DNA from: Thauera aromatica K172
GTDB lineage: Bacteria > Pseudomonadota > Gammaproteobacteria > Burkholderiales > Rhodocyclaceae
Assembly (NCBI RefSeq): GCF_003030465.1
Contig: NZ_CP028339.1
Span: forward strand, 3,170,041 to 3,234,040
Direction: 5' to 3'
Length of the DNA stretch: 64,000 nt
Part shown: positions 55,409 through 62,693 of the stretch, one piece after another
How the letters are laid out: every line of letters starts with the position of its first letter
Numbering within the stretch: position 1 is the stretch's first letter
Program-made: the position numbers and the translations under genes
The notes under the pieces: generated by a model
What the model saw: only the letters and a program-made list of their open reading frames with translations
Databases searched by the model: none
Told to the model about the DNA's origin: nothing

Positions 55409-58400
55409 TCAGGCCGTCCGGGCAGGCAGCGCCTCGACCGCCGCGAGCAGGCGGTCGCGCAGGTGGTGCAGTTGCTCCAGCCCGGCACGCGCCTCGCCGG
55501 CGCGGCCGTCCGCATGCAATCCCACGAGGGTATCGCCGAGGGCGTGGATCGCGCCGTGCAGCGCACCGATCTCATCGAGCGCCGACGGCCGCTCGCCGCT
55601 ACCGGACTGCGCATCCAGCCATTTGCCGAAACGGCACTGGTGCGCAGCCAGGACCGGCGGCGTGTCGCGGGCGCCGGCCAGATAAGCCTCGATGCGCGCC
55701 ACCCAGGCGCGATGTTCGACGCACGCATACAGCCCGGGCAGCGCCTCCGGCGGCAGGCGCGGCGTCCGCACCCAGGTCGGCGCCGGGCGCCAGCGCGACA
55801 CCCAGGGCAGGACCTCGCCGGCCGGCATCGGGCGGGCGATGGCATAGCCCTGCGCCAGCTCGCACCCCAGCTGCAGCAGCATCCGCCCGTGCGCTTCGGT
55901 TTCCACGCCCTCGGCCACGGCCTCGCGGTGGAATGCGCCGGCCAGCCCCATCACCCCCTCCAGGATGGCGAGATCGTCCGGGTCGTCGAGCATGTCGCGG
56001 ACGAAGCTCTGGTCGATTTTCAGCGTCCCGGCGGAGAGCTGCTTGAGGTAGGTCAGCGAGGAATAGCCGGTGCCGAAATCGTCGATCGCGAAGCGCACGC
56101 CGAGCCGGGCGCATTCGTCGATGACCCGGGAGACGTGCTCGATGTCCTCGAGCGCCGAGCTCTCGAGCACTTCGAGCTCCAGCGCCTGGGCCGGCACCCG
56201 GGGATGGGCCTCCAGCAACGCCGTCAGTTCGTCGATGAAATCCGCCTGCTGCAGGTGATGGCCGGCGACATTGACGCTGACCGCGAGCAGCCGGCCCTCG
56301 GCCTGCCAGCGCTCGATCTGGGTCAGCGCGGCATCGATCACCCAGCGCCCGAGCTCGACTTCGAGCGGATGCTGGACGAGGTGCGGCAGGAACGCGGCCG
56401 GCGGCAGCAGGCCGTGTTCGGGGTGCTGCCAGCGGATCAGGGCTTCGGCGCCGAGCACCACGCCGCTGCGCATGTTGACCTTGGGCTGGTAATGGAGCAC
56501 GAACTCACCGCGCTGCAGTCCCTCGCGGATGCGGTCGAGATGCCCGTGGCGGATACGCTGGCGGTCGTCCGCATCCACATCGAAAGCATGGTAGCGGTTC
56601 TTGCCGGCGAGCTTGGCCTGGTACATGGCCTGATCGGCCTGGCGCAGGAGCTGGTCGGGATCGACTTCCTCGCGCTGGGGGTAGGACGTGGTGCCGATGC
56701 TGCCCGACACCCTCAGCATCCGGTGGTCGATCTCGACCGGCTCGGCAATGGCGCCGAGCAGGCGCTGGAGCACGGCGTGGCCGCTCTCGCCCGGAAGCTG
56801 TTCGGTCAGCACCGCGGCGAACTCGTCGCCGCCGAGGCGGGCGACCGTGTCCTGTTCGCGCACGCAGGCCTTCAGCCGGGTGGCGATCTCGCTCAGCACG
56901 CGGTCGCCGGTCTCGTGCCCGTAAGCGTCGTTGATCGCCTTGAAGCCGTCCAGATCGATATAGGCGAGCACCACCCGCGCGCTCGCCCGCCGCGCATGCG
57001 CCATCGCCTGATCGAGGCGGTCCGCGAGCAGACTGCGGTTGGGAAGGCCGGTCAGTTCGTCGAAATACGCCAGGTGCTCCAGCCGGGCCTCGCTCTCCTT
57101 CTGCCGCGAGATGTCGGAAAACACCGCAACGTAGTGCCGGACCGCGCCATCGGCCCCGCTGACAGCGGAAATGGTCAGCAATTCGGGAAACACCTCCCCC
57201 GATTTGCGCCGGTTCCAGACCTCGCCTTCCCAGAACCTTTTCTCGTTCAGGTCGTGCCACATCGCGGCATAGAACGCCTGGTCGTGCAGCCCGGACTGGA
57301 GAAGGCGCGGGTTTTTGCCGAGGACTTCGTCACGCTCGTAGCCGGTGATCCGGGTGAAGGCGTCATTGACGTCGAGGATGCCGCCTTCCGCATCGGTGAT
57401 GGTGATGCCCTCGCGCGCATGGCTGAACACGCTCGCCGCCAGTTCGAGGCGGGCTTCGGCCTGCTTGCGTTCGGTGACGTCCTGCAGCCTCGCCTGCACC
57501 AGGAGGCGGCCGTCGAGTTCGGTGCGGCTGAGGCGGATGTCGGCGATGAACAGGCGGCCGTCATCGACCCTCCGGTGGATCCACTCGAACGACGGCTTGC
57601 CGCCTTCGAAAGCTTGCGCAATGTACCGGTCCGCCGTGGTCAGAGAACTCTCGCCGCTGGCCTGCAGCTCGGGCGACAGGCGCGCCGGATGCACGCCCAC
57701 GAGCGCGTCCCGGTCAGGCGCGCCGAACATGCGGACCGCCGCCGGGTTGCAATCGACGATGATGCCGCTGTCGATGACGAGGATGGCTTCGCCGGTCGAC
57801 TCGAACAGGGTCCGGTAGCGGGCTTCCGAGTCGCGCAGCGCCACCGCCCGCTGGCGGACGCGCTGCTCGAGCAGCAGGTTGGCTTCGCTGAGCGCCTGTT
57901 CGGCCTGCTGCCAGCCCCGGCCGAAACGCAGCGCCATGGCCAGCCCGAGCAGGCCGGTCAGCACCACCACCGCGGCGAACAGCCCGGCCGTGCTCCATAC
58001 GTGCGCCGCGATCTGGTCATAGACCTGCTGATCGTGCTGGAACAGGAACAGCCGCCAGCCGCTCGCCAGTTCGGCGTCGAACGCCCCCCAGGCCGTCTGT
58101 TCGCCATCGACCAGGCGCATGAAGCGGACCGGCGTATGCCGTTCCAGATCCGCCGCATGCGCCACTCCGCCACCGAACGGCAGGAAGAGATCGGTCGCAT
58201 CCCGCCCCGCCGCGACATTGAAGCGGGGATGGGCGGCGAGCGCCGGCAGCCGCCCCTGCGCCAGGCGCGCCGGATCGCTATGGGCGATCGGCGTTCCCCG
58301 CCGATCGACCAGCACCGCCATTCCGAACGGAGCGATCCGGTCCCGGGCGAGGAGCCGGGACAAGCGCTCCAGATGCATCACTCCGCCCAGGTGCAGGATG

Positions 58401-58948
58401 ATCGTCCCCCGTGCATCGCGTACGGGAAGATCGAACGCCACCGCCGGGACGCCGTCGGCGCCGACGAAACTCTCCGAGATCACCAGTTCGCCGGTGTTGC
58501 GGGCCTGCTGGAAATACGGCCGGTCGGCCAGGCTGTGCTGCTTCAGCCCGCGCTGCACGGAAAAAGGGTGGGCGAGGTAATGCTCCCCTTCGGGAGTGAG
58601 GACGAACAGCACCGAAAACACGCCCTGGGCCCGCAACTGTTCGAGAATGCGCCGCTTGCCCTCGTCGAGCGCCTCGGGCAGGCCGTTGATCGCCGGATCG
58701 ATGCGGGCGCGTTCGGCCAGATGGCCGAACTCCGGCGCGCTGGCGGCGAGGCGCAGCTGGTCGACCGCGAAACCGATGTCCCGGTCCACGCCCGCAGCCA
58801 GCGCCGCGACCAGGCTGCCGTGGTCCTCGCTCCAGCGCGCATAGGCCCAGTCATCGAGCAGGCCGCGCAAAACGACCAGCACCAGCACCAGCGAAAGCAG
58901 GACCGGAACACTGACAATCGCAATGATGTGCCATCGTCTCAGCGGCAT
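55409..58948 (-). CDS. Cache-PAS2-GGDEF-EAL protein with C-terminal CZB zinc domain
   Basis: 1179-residue membrane c-di-GMP enzyme. TM1 is about 7-29, a periplasmic Cache-like sensor about 30-310, TM2 about 318-340, PAS domains about 373-495 and 500-615, GGDEF (706-710, with RxxD I-site REQD) and EAL (835-837; DDFGTGYSSL). The C-terminal 110 residues match the CZB pattern: H1079 (EHRAW), C1105 (CRFGKW) and H1131xxxH1135, the four zinc ligands known from DgcZ. Zinc or hypochlorous-acid sensing is therefore likely, here attached to an EAL rather than a GGDEF or chemoreceptor. Confidence 0.92.
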   Translation of the reverse strand: MPLRRWHIIAIVSVPVLLSLVLVLVVLRGLLDDWAYARWSEDHGSLVAALAAGVDRDIGFAVDQLRLAASAPEFGHLAERARIDPAINGLPEALDEGKRRILEQLRAQGVFSVLFVLTPEGEHYLAHPFSVQRGLKQHSLADRPYFQQARNTGELVISESFVGADGVPAVAFDLPVRDARGTIILHLGGVMHLERLSRLLARDRIAPFGMAVLVDRRGTPIAHSDPARLAQGRLPALAAHPRFNVAAGRDATDLFLPFGGGVAHAADLERHTPVRFMRLVDGEQTAWGAFDAELASGWRLFLFQHDQQVYDQIAAHVWSTAGLFAAVVVLTGLLGLAMALRFGRGWQQAEQALSEANLLLEQRVRQRAVALRDSEARYRTLFESTGEAILVIDSGIIVDCNPAAVRMFGAPDRDALVGVHPARLSPELQASGESSLTTADRYIAQAFEGGKPSFEWIHRRVDDGRLFIADIRLSRTELDGRLLVQARLQDVTERKQAEARLELAASVFSHAREGITITDAEGGILDVNDAFTRITGYERDEVLGKNPRLLQSGLHDQAFYAAMWHDLNEKRFWEGEVWNRRKSGEVFPELLTISAVSGADGAVRHYVAVFSDISRQKESEARLEHLAYFDELTGLPNRSLLADRLDQAMAHARRASARVVLAYIDLDGFKAINDAYGHETGDRVLSEIATRLKACVREQDTVARLGGDEFAAVLTEQLPGESGHAVLQRLLGAIAEPVEIDHRMLRVSGSIGTTSYPQREEVDPDQLLRQADQAMYQAKLAGKNRYHAFDVDADDRQRIRHGHLDRIREGLQRGEFVLHYQPKVNMRSGVVLGAEALIRWQHPEHGLLPPAAFLPHLVQHPLEVELGRWVIDAALTQIERWQAEGRLLAVSVNVAGHHLQQADFIDELTALLEAHPRVPAQALELEVLESSALEDIEHVSRVIDECARLGVRFAIDDFGTGYSSLTYLKQLSAGTLKIDQSFVRDMLDDPDDLAILEGVMGLAGAFHREAVAEGVETEAHGRMLLQLGCELAQGYAIARPMPAGEVLPWVSRWRPAPTWVRTPRLPPEALPGLYACVEHRAWVARIEAYLAGARDTPPVLAAHQCRFGKWLDAQSGSGERPSALDEIGALHGAIHALGDTLVGLHADGRAGEARAGLEQLHHLRDRLLAAVEALPARTA

Positions 58949-59019
58949 TCAGGCCTCTTTCCGGTCGTGGACTGGAACCAGTCTACAGGATATGCCGGAG
59001 CCGCACGCACGCAGCTTCT

Positions 59020-60243
59020 TCATGTCGTGACAAATTTCCCGTGCTCCCGGGCGAGCCAGGGCTCCCGCTCCGCCGCACCGACGAAGCGGGCATCGACCGC
59101 CGCCATCTGCGGGCAGCCGATCAGCCCCAGGGTGCGCGCCATTTCGGCACGCAGGATCTCCAGCGCACGCCCCGCCCCGGGCCCGCCGGCGGCCGCCAGG
59201 CCGTACAGCGTGGCCCGCCCCGACATCGCCGCGTCCGCCCCCAGCGCCCGCGCCTTGACGAAGTCGCTGCCGCGGCGCAGGCCGCTGTCGACGATCACCG
59301 TCATTTCCGCCCCCACCGCCGCACGCACCGCCGCCAGCTGCGCGATCGGCACCGGCGCAGTGTCGAGCTGGCGGCCGCCGTGGTTGCTGACGATCACGCC
59401 GTCAGCGCCCGCCGCCTGGGCGCGCAGCGCATCCTCGGCCAGCAGCACTCCCTTCACCAGCAGCTTGCGCGGCCACTGCCGGCGCAGCCGGCGCACCTCG
59501 TCCCAGGTGAGCGAAGGGTCCATCTGCGCAGCGAGGAAGGTGGCGGCGTTGCGTGCGCTGTCCTGGCCCGGCGGCAGCGCATCGCCCAGGTTGCGAAAGC
59601 GCGGCACGCCGTGCGGCACCAGCACGTCGGCCACCCAGCGCGGATGGAGGGCGACGTCGATCAGGTTGCGCGCGGACAGCTTCATCGGCGCGCGGTAGTT
59701 GCGGCGGTCCCACTCGCGGTTGCCGAACACCGCAGCGTCGGTGGTCAGCACGATCGCCTCCACCCCGGCACGCTCGGCGCGCCGGAGCACCGCGTCAAGA
59801 TTGGCGCGGTCCTTGAATGGGTAGATCTGCATCCAGTGGCGCACCCCGGTGGCGGCAATTTCCTCCAGCGCCAGCGTCGACACCATGCTCTGGCAGAACG
59901 GGATCCCCGCCGCGCGCGCCGCCTCGGCGAGGAGGCGGTCGCCTTCGTGGGTGAGCAGGCCATTGAAGCCGGTGGGCGCGATCACCGCCGGCATCGCGAT
60001 GGGCTCGCCGAACAGCGACACCGCCAGCTCGCAGCGCGACACATTGACCAGGGTGCGCGGCAGCAGCAGCAGTTCGTCGAAGGCGCGGCGGTTGTGTGCG
60101 AGGGTGAGCTCGTCGTCGGCGCCGCCTTCGAGGTATTCAAAGCAGAAGTTCGGCAAGCGGCGCGCCGCCATCGCCCGCAGCTCGGCGATGCTGTGCGCGC
60201 GGGCAGGGTCGCGGCCCCGGTAGAGGCGACGTTTCGGAGTCAC
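59020..60243 (-). CDS. FMN-dependent alpha-hydroxy-acid oxidase/dehydrogenase
   Basis: 407-residue TIM-barrel flavoenzyme of the LldD/glycolate-oxidase family, which oxidises L-2-hydroxy acids to 2-oxo acids. Visible motifs are the FMN-contact region APTGFNGLLTHEGD, the lysine in LLVKGVL and the active-site SNHGGRQLD, followed by DSGLRRGSD. GTG at 60243, after GGAAGAAG, is the preferred start, since the frame upstream is not conserved-looking. It is divergent from trxC. The substrate (lactate, mandelate or another) cannot be fixed. Confidence 0.9.
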   Translation of the reverse strand: MTPKRRLYRGRDPARAHSIAELRAMAARRLPNFCFEYLEGGADDELTLAHNRRAFDELLLLPRTLVNVSRCELAVSLFGEPIAMPAVIAPTGFNGLLTHEGDRLLAEAARAAGIPFCQSMVSTLALEEIAATGVRHWMQIYPFKDRANLDAVLRRAERAGVEAIVLTTDAAVFGNREWDRRNYRAPMKLSARNLIDVALHPRWVADVLVPHGVPRFRNLGDALPPGQDSARNAATFLAAQMDPSLTWDEVRRLRRQWPRKLLVKGVLLAEDALRAQAAGADGVIVSNHGGRQLDTAPVPIAQLAAVRAAVGAEMTVIVDSGLRRGSDFVKARALGADAAMSGRATLYGLAAAGGPGAGRALEILRAEMARTLGLIGCPQMAAVDARFVGAAEREPWLAREHGKFVTT

Positions 60244-60276
60244 GGGAGGACTTCTTCCACGGAGGAGAAGCGCCCG

Positions 60277-60304
60277 ATTGTACCCGCGCCAGCACCCCGG
60301 TCGA
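60277..60304 (-). promoter_or_regulatory. Candidate promoter of the hydroxy-acid oxidase
   Basis: Minus-strand -10 TACAAT (60282-60277, 5 of 6) with a -35-like TCGACC (60304-60299) at 16-nt spacing. The start point would be near 60270, giving a leader of about 27 nt. Confidence 0.4.
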
Positions 60305-60352
60305 CGGCCCGCCGGCATGCGGCGGCGCCTTCCGTTCCGGCAGCGGACGTGC

Positions 60353-60380
60353 TTGAAGCGGTGGGATCCGCCCCTATATG
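60353..60380 (+). promoter_or_regulatory. Candidate promoter of trxC
   Basis: TTGAAG (60353-60358) and TATATG (60375-60380) are spaced by 16 nt, each 4 of 6 to consensus, and end 31 nt before the trxC ATG. Confidence 0.45.
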
Positions 60381-60410
60381 AGCAACACCTGATTTTCCCG
60401 GAAGCGCACC

Positions 60411-60848
60411 ATGTCCGATTCCCTGCATCTGGTCTGCCCGCACTGCGATGCCGTCAACCGCATCCCCGCCGCCCGCCTCGCCGACGCCCCCACCTGCGGC
60501 CAGTGCAAGCGCCCGCTGTTCACCGCCCACCCGGTCGAGCTCGACAGCACCCGCTTCGAGCGCCACCTCACGCGCAGCGACATTCCCCTCCTGGTCGACT
60601 TCTGGGCGCCCTGGTGCGGCCCCTGCCGCACGATGGCCCCCGCCTTCGCCCAGGCCGCCGGCCAGCTCGAACCCCGGCTCCGCCTGGTCAAGGTCGACAC
60701 CGACGCGGAGCAGACCCTCGCCGCCCGCTTCGCCATCCGCAGCATTCCGACCCTGGCCCTGTTCCGGGGCGGGCGCGAAGTCGCGCGCCAGGCCGGGGCG
60801 ATGGGCGCGGGAGAGATCGTGCGCTGGGTGCGCAGCCAGGGCGGGTGA
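60411..60848 (+). CDS. trxC: Thioredoxin 2 (TrxC)
   Basis: 145-residue zinc-binding thioredoxin. The N-terminal zinc finger has two CxxC pairs (CPHC at 9-12 and CGQC at 29-32). The thioredoxin domain carries the redox motif WAPWCGPC (about 64-71) and the cis-proline in RSIPTLALF. The family is linked to oxidative stress defence. It is convergent with the flavin split-barrel gene, with no terminator seen in the 71-nt gap. Confidence 0.95.
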   Translation: MSDSLHLVCPHCDAVNRIPAARLADAPTCGQCKRPLFTAHPVELDSTRFERHLTRSDIPLLVDFWAPWCGPCRTMAPAFAQAAGQLEPRLRLVKVDTDAEQTLAARFAIRSIPTLALFRGGREVARQAGAMGAGEIVRWVRSQGG

Positions 60849-60919
60849 GGGTCGGACGAAAAAGGCGATGAAAGCGGCTCCCTCGAATTTTGCTTTTCAA
60901 GACCAGCCGCCCGCGACGG

Positions 60920-61303
60920 TCACAGCTGGGTGGCTGCCGCTTCCACCTCGATCACCAGCGCCCCTCGCGCCCACGGGAAAGCCGCCTTGGCACGTTCGGC
61001 CAGCGCGCCCTCGGTGACGATCGCGCCGGTGCCGCGCAGGACCGCGCCTTGCCCGGGGCCATGGCTGCCCCGCACGGCGCGCGCGGCGACGAAGACCTGA
61101 ACACGGTTGTCGCGCTGCAGGTTCTGCTCGGTCTGGTGGTAATAACCGGCTGGAAGAACCAGGCGGCGCCCCTCCACGCCGAGGCGGCGCAGGTAGTCGC
61201 CCCAGTTGCCGACCAGGTGCGGACCGTCCGGCCCCTGGGTGACGATGGTGAGGAATTCGGTATTGTCCAGGAGTTCCTGGATCACGGGTTCGATAGCGCT
61301 CAT
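60920..61303 (-). CDS. Pyridoxamine-phosphate-oxidase-like flavin split-barrel protein
   Basis: 127-residue FMN-binding split-barrel protein of the PNPOx-like superfamily; too short and too divergent to be PdxH. The body includes FLTIVTQGPDGPHLVGNW and VQVFVAARAVRGSHGPGQGAVLRGTG. The ATG at 61303 is chosen; a GTG lies one codon upstream. A perfect FNR/Anr-type box and matching -10 lie upstream, so oxygen-limited expression is predicted. It could act as a flavin reductase or haem/nitrite-related oxidoreductase, but this is not resolved. Confidence 0.83.
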   Translation of the reverse strand: MSAIEPVIQELLDNTEFLTIVTQGPDGPHLVGNWGDYLRRLGVEGRRLVLPAGYYHQTEQNLQRDNRVQVFVAARAVRGSHGPGQGAVLRGTGAIVTEGALAERAKAAFPWARGALVIEVEAAATQL

Positions 61304-61414
61304 CACGGGCTCTCATGTGCAGCCGGGCGGAGGCACGGCAGCGCGCGCGGCCACCCCGGCATCGGGTTGAAGAAATCGACGCGGGCTCCCGCATCGGGAA
61401 ACGTCTGGCGGTGG

Positions 61415-61456
61415 ACTATCGGCGCAGTTCGCTGATCTGCGCTTGATTTCCATCAA
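61415..61456 (-). promoter_or_regulatory. FNR/Anr-type promoter of the split-barrel gene
   Basis: A perfect TTGAT-N4-ATCAA box lies at 61443-61456. On the minus strand a -10-like GATAGT (61420-61415, 4 of 6) places the transcription start near 61408. The box centre is then at -41.5, the canonical position for class II FNR activation. The leader to the ATG is about 105 nt. Confidence 0.6.
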
Positions 61457-61493
61457 ATGAATCCAGCCCCCGGGGTTTCATAGAGAGAGCGCA

Positions 61494-61501
61494 AAACCCC
61501 T
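61494..61501. repeat. Left target-site duplication of the IS
   Basis: AAACCCCT, identical to the 8-mer at 62555-62562. An eight-base duplication is the norm for IS1595-family elements. Confidence 0.8.
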
Positions 61502-61506
61502 CCTGA

Positions 61507-62460
61507 TTAGCAATGAACCTCAGCGGTCCGAATCGCGCGCTGCGGGAGCGGCCCGCAGTTGGCTGCGGCGACGAGCAGGCGCGTATGCAGTGCCCGGAGA
61601 TCGAATCGGCGGTTGAAGCGGTAGGCGAAAGCGGCGAGGTAACGCGCCGCATACTTTCGGAAGTCGAATGCATGGTAGCTCCCGTTCAGACTGGTCTTGA
61701 GGTTGCCCAGCACGGTGTTGATCCACTGGAATTCGGGCAAGTCCTTCGGTTTGCGTCCAGCGACGACGGTCGGCTGATGCGTGCATCCAGCCGCCGTGAC
61801 CGCACCGAAACACGCCAGCCCATCGGAGAACACAGTGCTGCCGGGGGCCAGATGCGTCGTCGCCCACTGCCCGATCGCCTGGAGGCTGAAGCCCGGTACG
61901 GGCGTGAGTTTGGCGCGCAAGGGGTGGCCGTCATCACTGAGGGAGACGGCGGCGACGAAAGGGACCTTGTTTTCCGAGCCGCGACCGACCTTGCCTCCGC
62001 TGCGCTCACCGCCGAGGTAGGCATCATCGATCTGGACCTGGCCTTCGAGGACATAGCGCTGCTCGCGTTCGGCCATCGCCTGCATCAGCTTGTGGTGGAT
62101 CAGCCAGGCGGTCGGGTAGCTCACCCCCAGGTGCCGCTTGAGGGCGAGCGCCGACAGACCGGTCTTGGCTTGGCTGATGAGGTAGATCGCGAGGAACCAC
62201 ACGGTCAGGGCCAATTTCGTGCCCTGCATCACGGTGCCCGCGATCAGCGAGGTCTGATGCCGACAGGCCTGGCACTGGAACAGCGCGTGGGTTCGCCCGC
62301 GCACCCGGCTGTAGGCGGCCCCATCGCAACTCGGGCACCGAAACCCCTGCGGCCAGCGCGCCTGCTCCAACGCCGCCGCGCACTGCGCTTCGGTCCCGTA
62401 GCGCTTGAGAAACTCGGGCATCGACAGGCCGGGTTGAAACTGGATTCGGTTCATTGCCAT
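61507..62460 (-). CDS. IS1595-family transposase
   Basis: 317-residue DDE-type transposase. The N-terminal zinc ribbon has CPSC and CQAC (about 40-65), then a helix-turn-helix-like segment (GLSALALKRHLGVSYPTAW). The catalytic core includes VQIDDAYLGGE and VFSDGLACF for the two Asp residues. It ends with the family-typical YLAAFAYRFNRRFDL. The ATG at 62460 follows GGTGGAG; an in-frame ATG two codons later is possible. The reading frame is intact, so the element may be active. Confidence 0.92.
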   Translation of the reverse strand: MAMNRIQFQPGLSMPEFLKRYGTEAQCAAALEQARWPQGFRCPSCDGAAYSRVRGRTHALFQCQACRHQTSLIAGTVMQGTKLALTVWFLAIYLISQAKTGLSALALKRHLGVSYPTAWLIHHKLMQAMAEREQRYVLEGQVQIDDAYLGGERSGGKVGRGSENKVPFVAAVSLSDDGHPLRAKLTPVPGFSLQAIGQWATTHLAPGSTVFSDGLACFGAVTAAGCTHQPTVVAGRKPKDLPEFQWINTVLGNLKTSLNGSYHAFDFRKYAARYLAAFAYRFNRRFDLRALHTRLLVAAANCGPLPQRAIRTAEVHC

Positions 62461-62481
62461 GGCTCCACCTCTCACCAGATA

Positions 62482-62501
62482 TACTGTACGTACATACAGT
62501 A
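62482..62501. promoter_or_regulatory. LexA (SOS) box upstream of the transposase
   Basis: TACTGT-ACGTACAT-ACAGTA is a 20-mer with perfect TACTGT/ACAGTA arms. It differs from the E. coli consensus only at three central bases. It lies 22 nt before the transposase ATG and overlaps a -10-like TATACT on the minus strand, so LexA binding would block transcription. It sits inside the IS and moves with it. Confidence 0.7.
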
Positions 62502-62554
62502 TAGGCCCGGCGACCGTGGCCGGCCAGCTTGGCTGATCATCATTGCTAATCAAG

Positions 62555-62562
62555 AAACCCCT
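62555..62562. repeat. Right target-site duplication of the IS
   Basis: AAACCCCT, copy of 61494-61501. Confidence 0.8.
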
Positions 62563-62693
62563 TGACGGCGTTCCCTCATCGAACACAGAAGGCCCTCACA
62601 ATTCCCATCATCACTTTTCCACATACGCCAAAGTCATGGCATTATGCTTTGGAAATGTGAAGACACAGATGGACGCCGGTGACCAGAGCCGGA

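Larger units (their letters stand above)
61502..62554. mobile_element. Intact IS1595-family insertion sequence (1053 bp)
   Basis: It is bounded by 15-bp terminal inverted repeats, CCTGATTAGCAATGA at 61502-61516 and the complement of CTTGATTAGCAATGA at 62540-62554 (14 of 15 identical). An 8-bp target duplication AAACCCCT flanks it. One full-length transposase is on the minus strand, and its stop codon lies inside the left repeat. It separates the split-barrel gene from cas3. Perfect flanks and an intact gene suggest recent insertion. The target lies in the 3' arm of a GGGGTTT/AAACCCC inverted repeat (61472-61500). Confidence 0.9.

Noticed and set aside
55082-59698. A 1538-codon + strand frame opposite the GGDEF-EAL-CZB gene
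   Set aside because: Shadow of the minus-strand gene, with low-complexity Arg/Gln/Gly-rich translation.
61472-62561. GGGGTTTC/GAAACCCC as the outer ends of the insertion sequence
   Set aside because: The left copy is separated from the terminal repeat by 24 extra bases and no flanking duplication fits. The 15-bp ends with the AAACCCCT duplication explain the data better.
62562-62590. TTGACG at 62562 as the -35 of a cas3 promoter
   Set aside because: No TATAAT-like hexamer lies 16-18 nt downstream; the best later match (TATGCT at 62643) has no -35.
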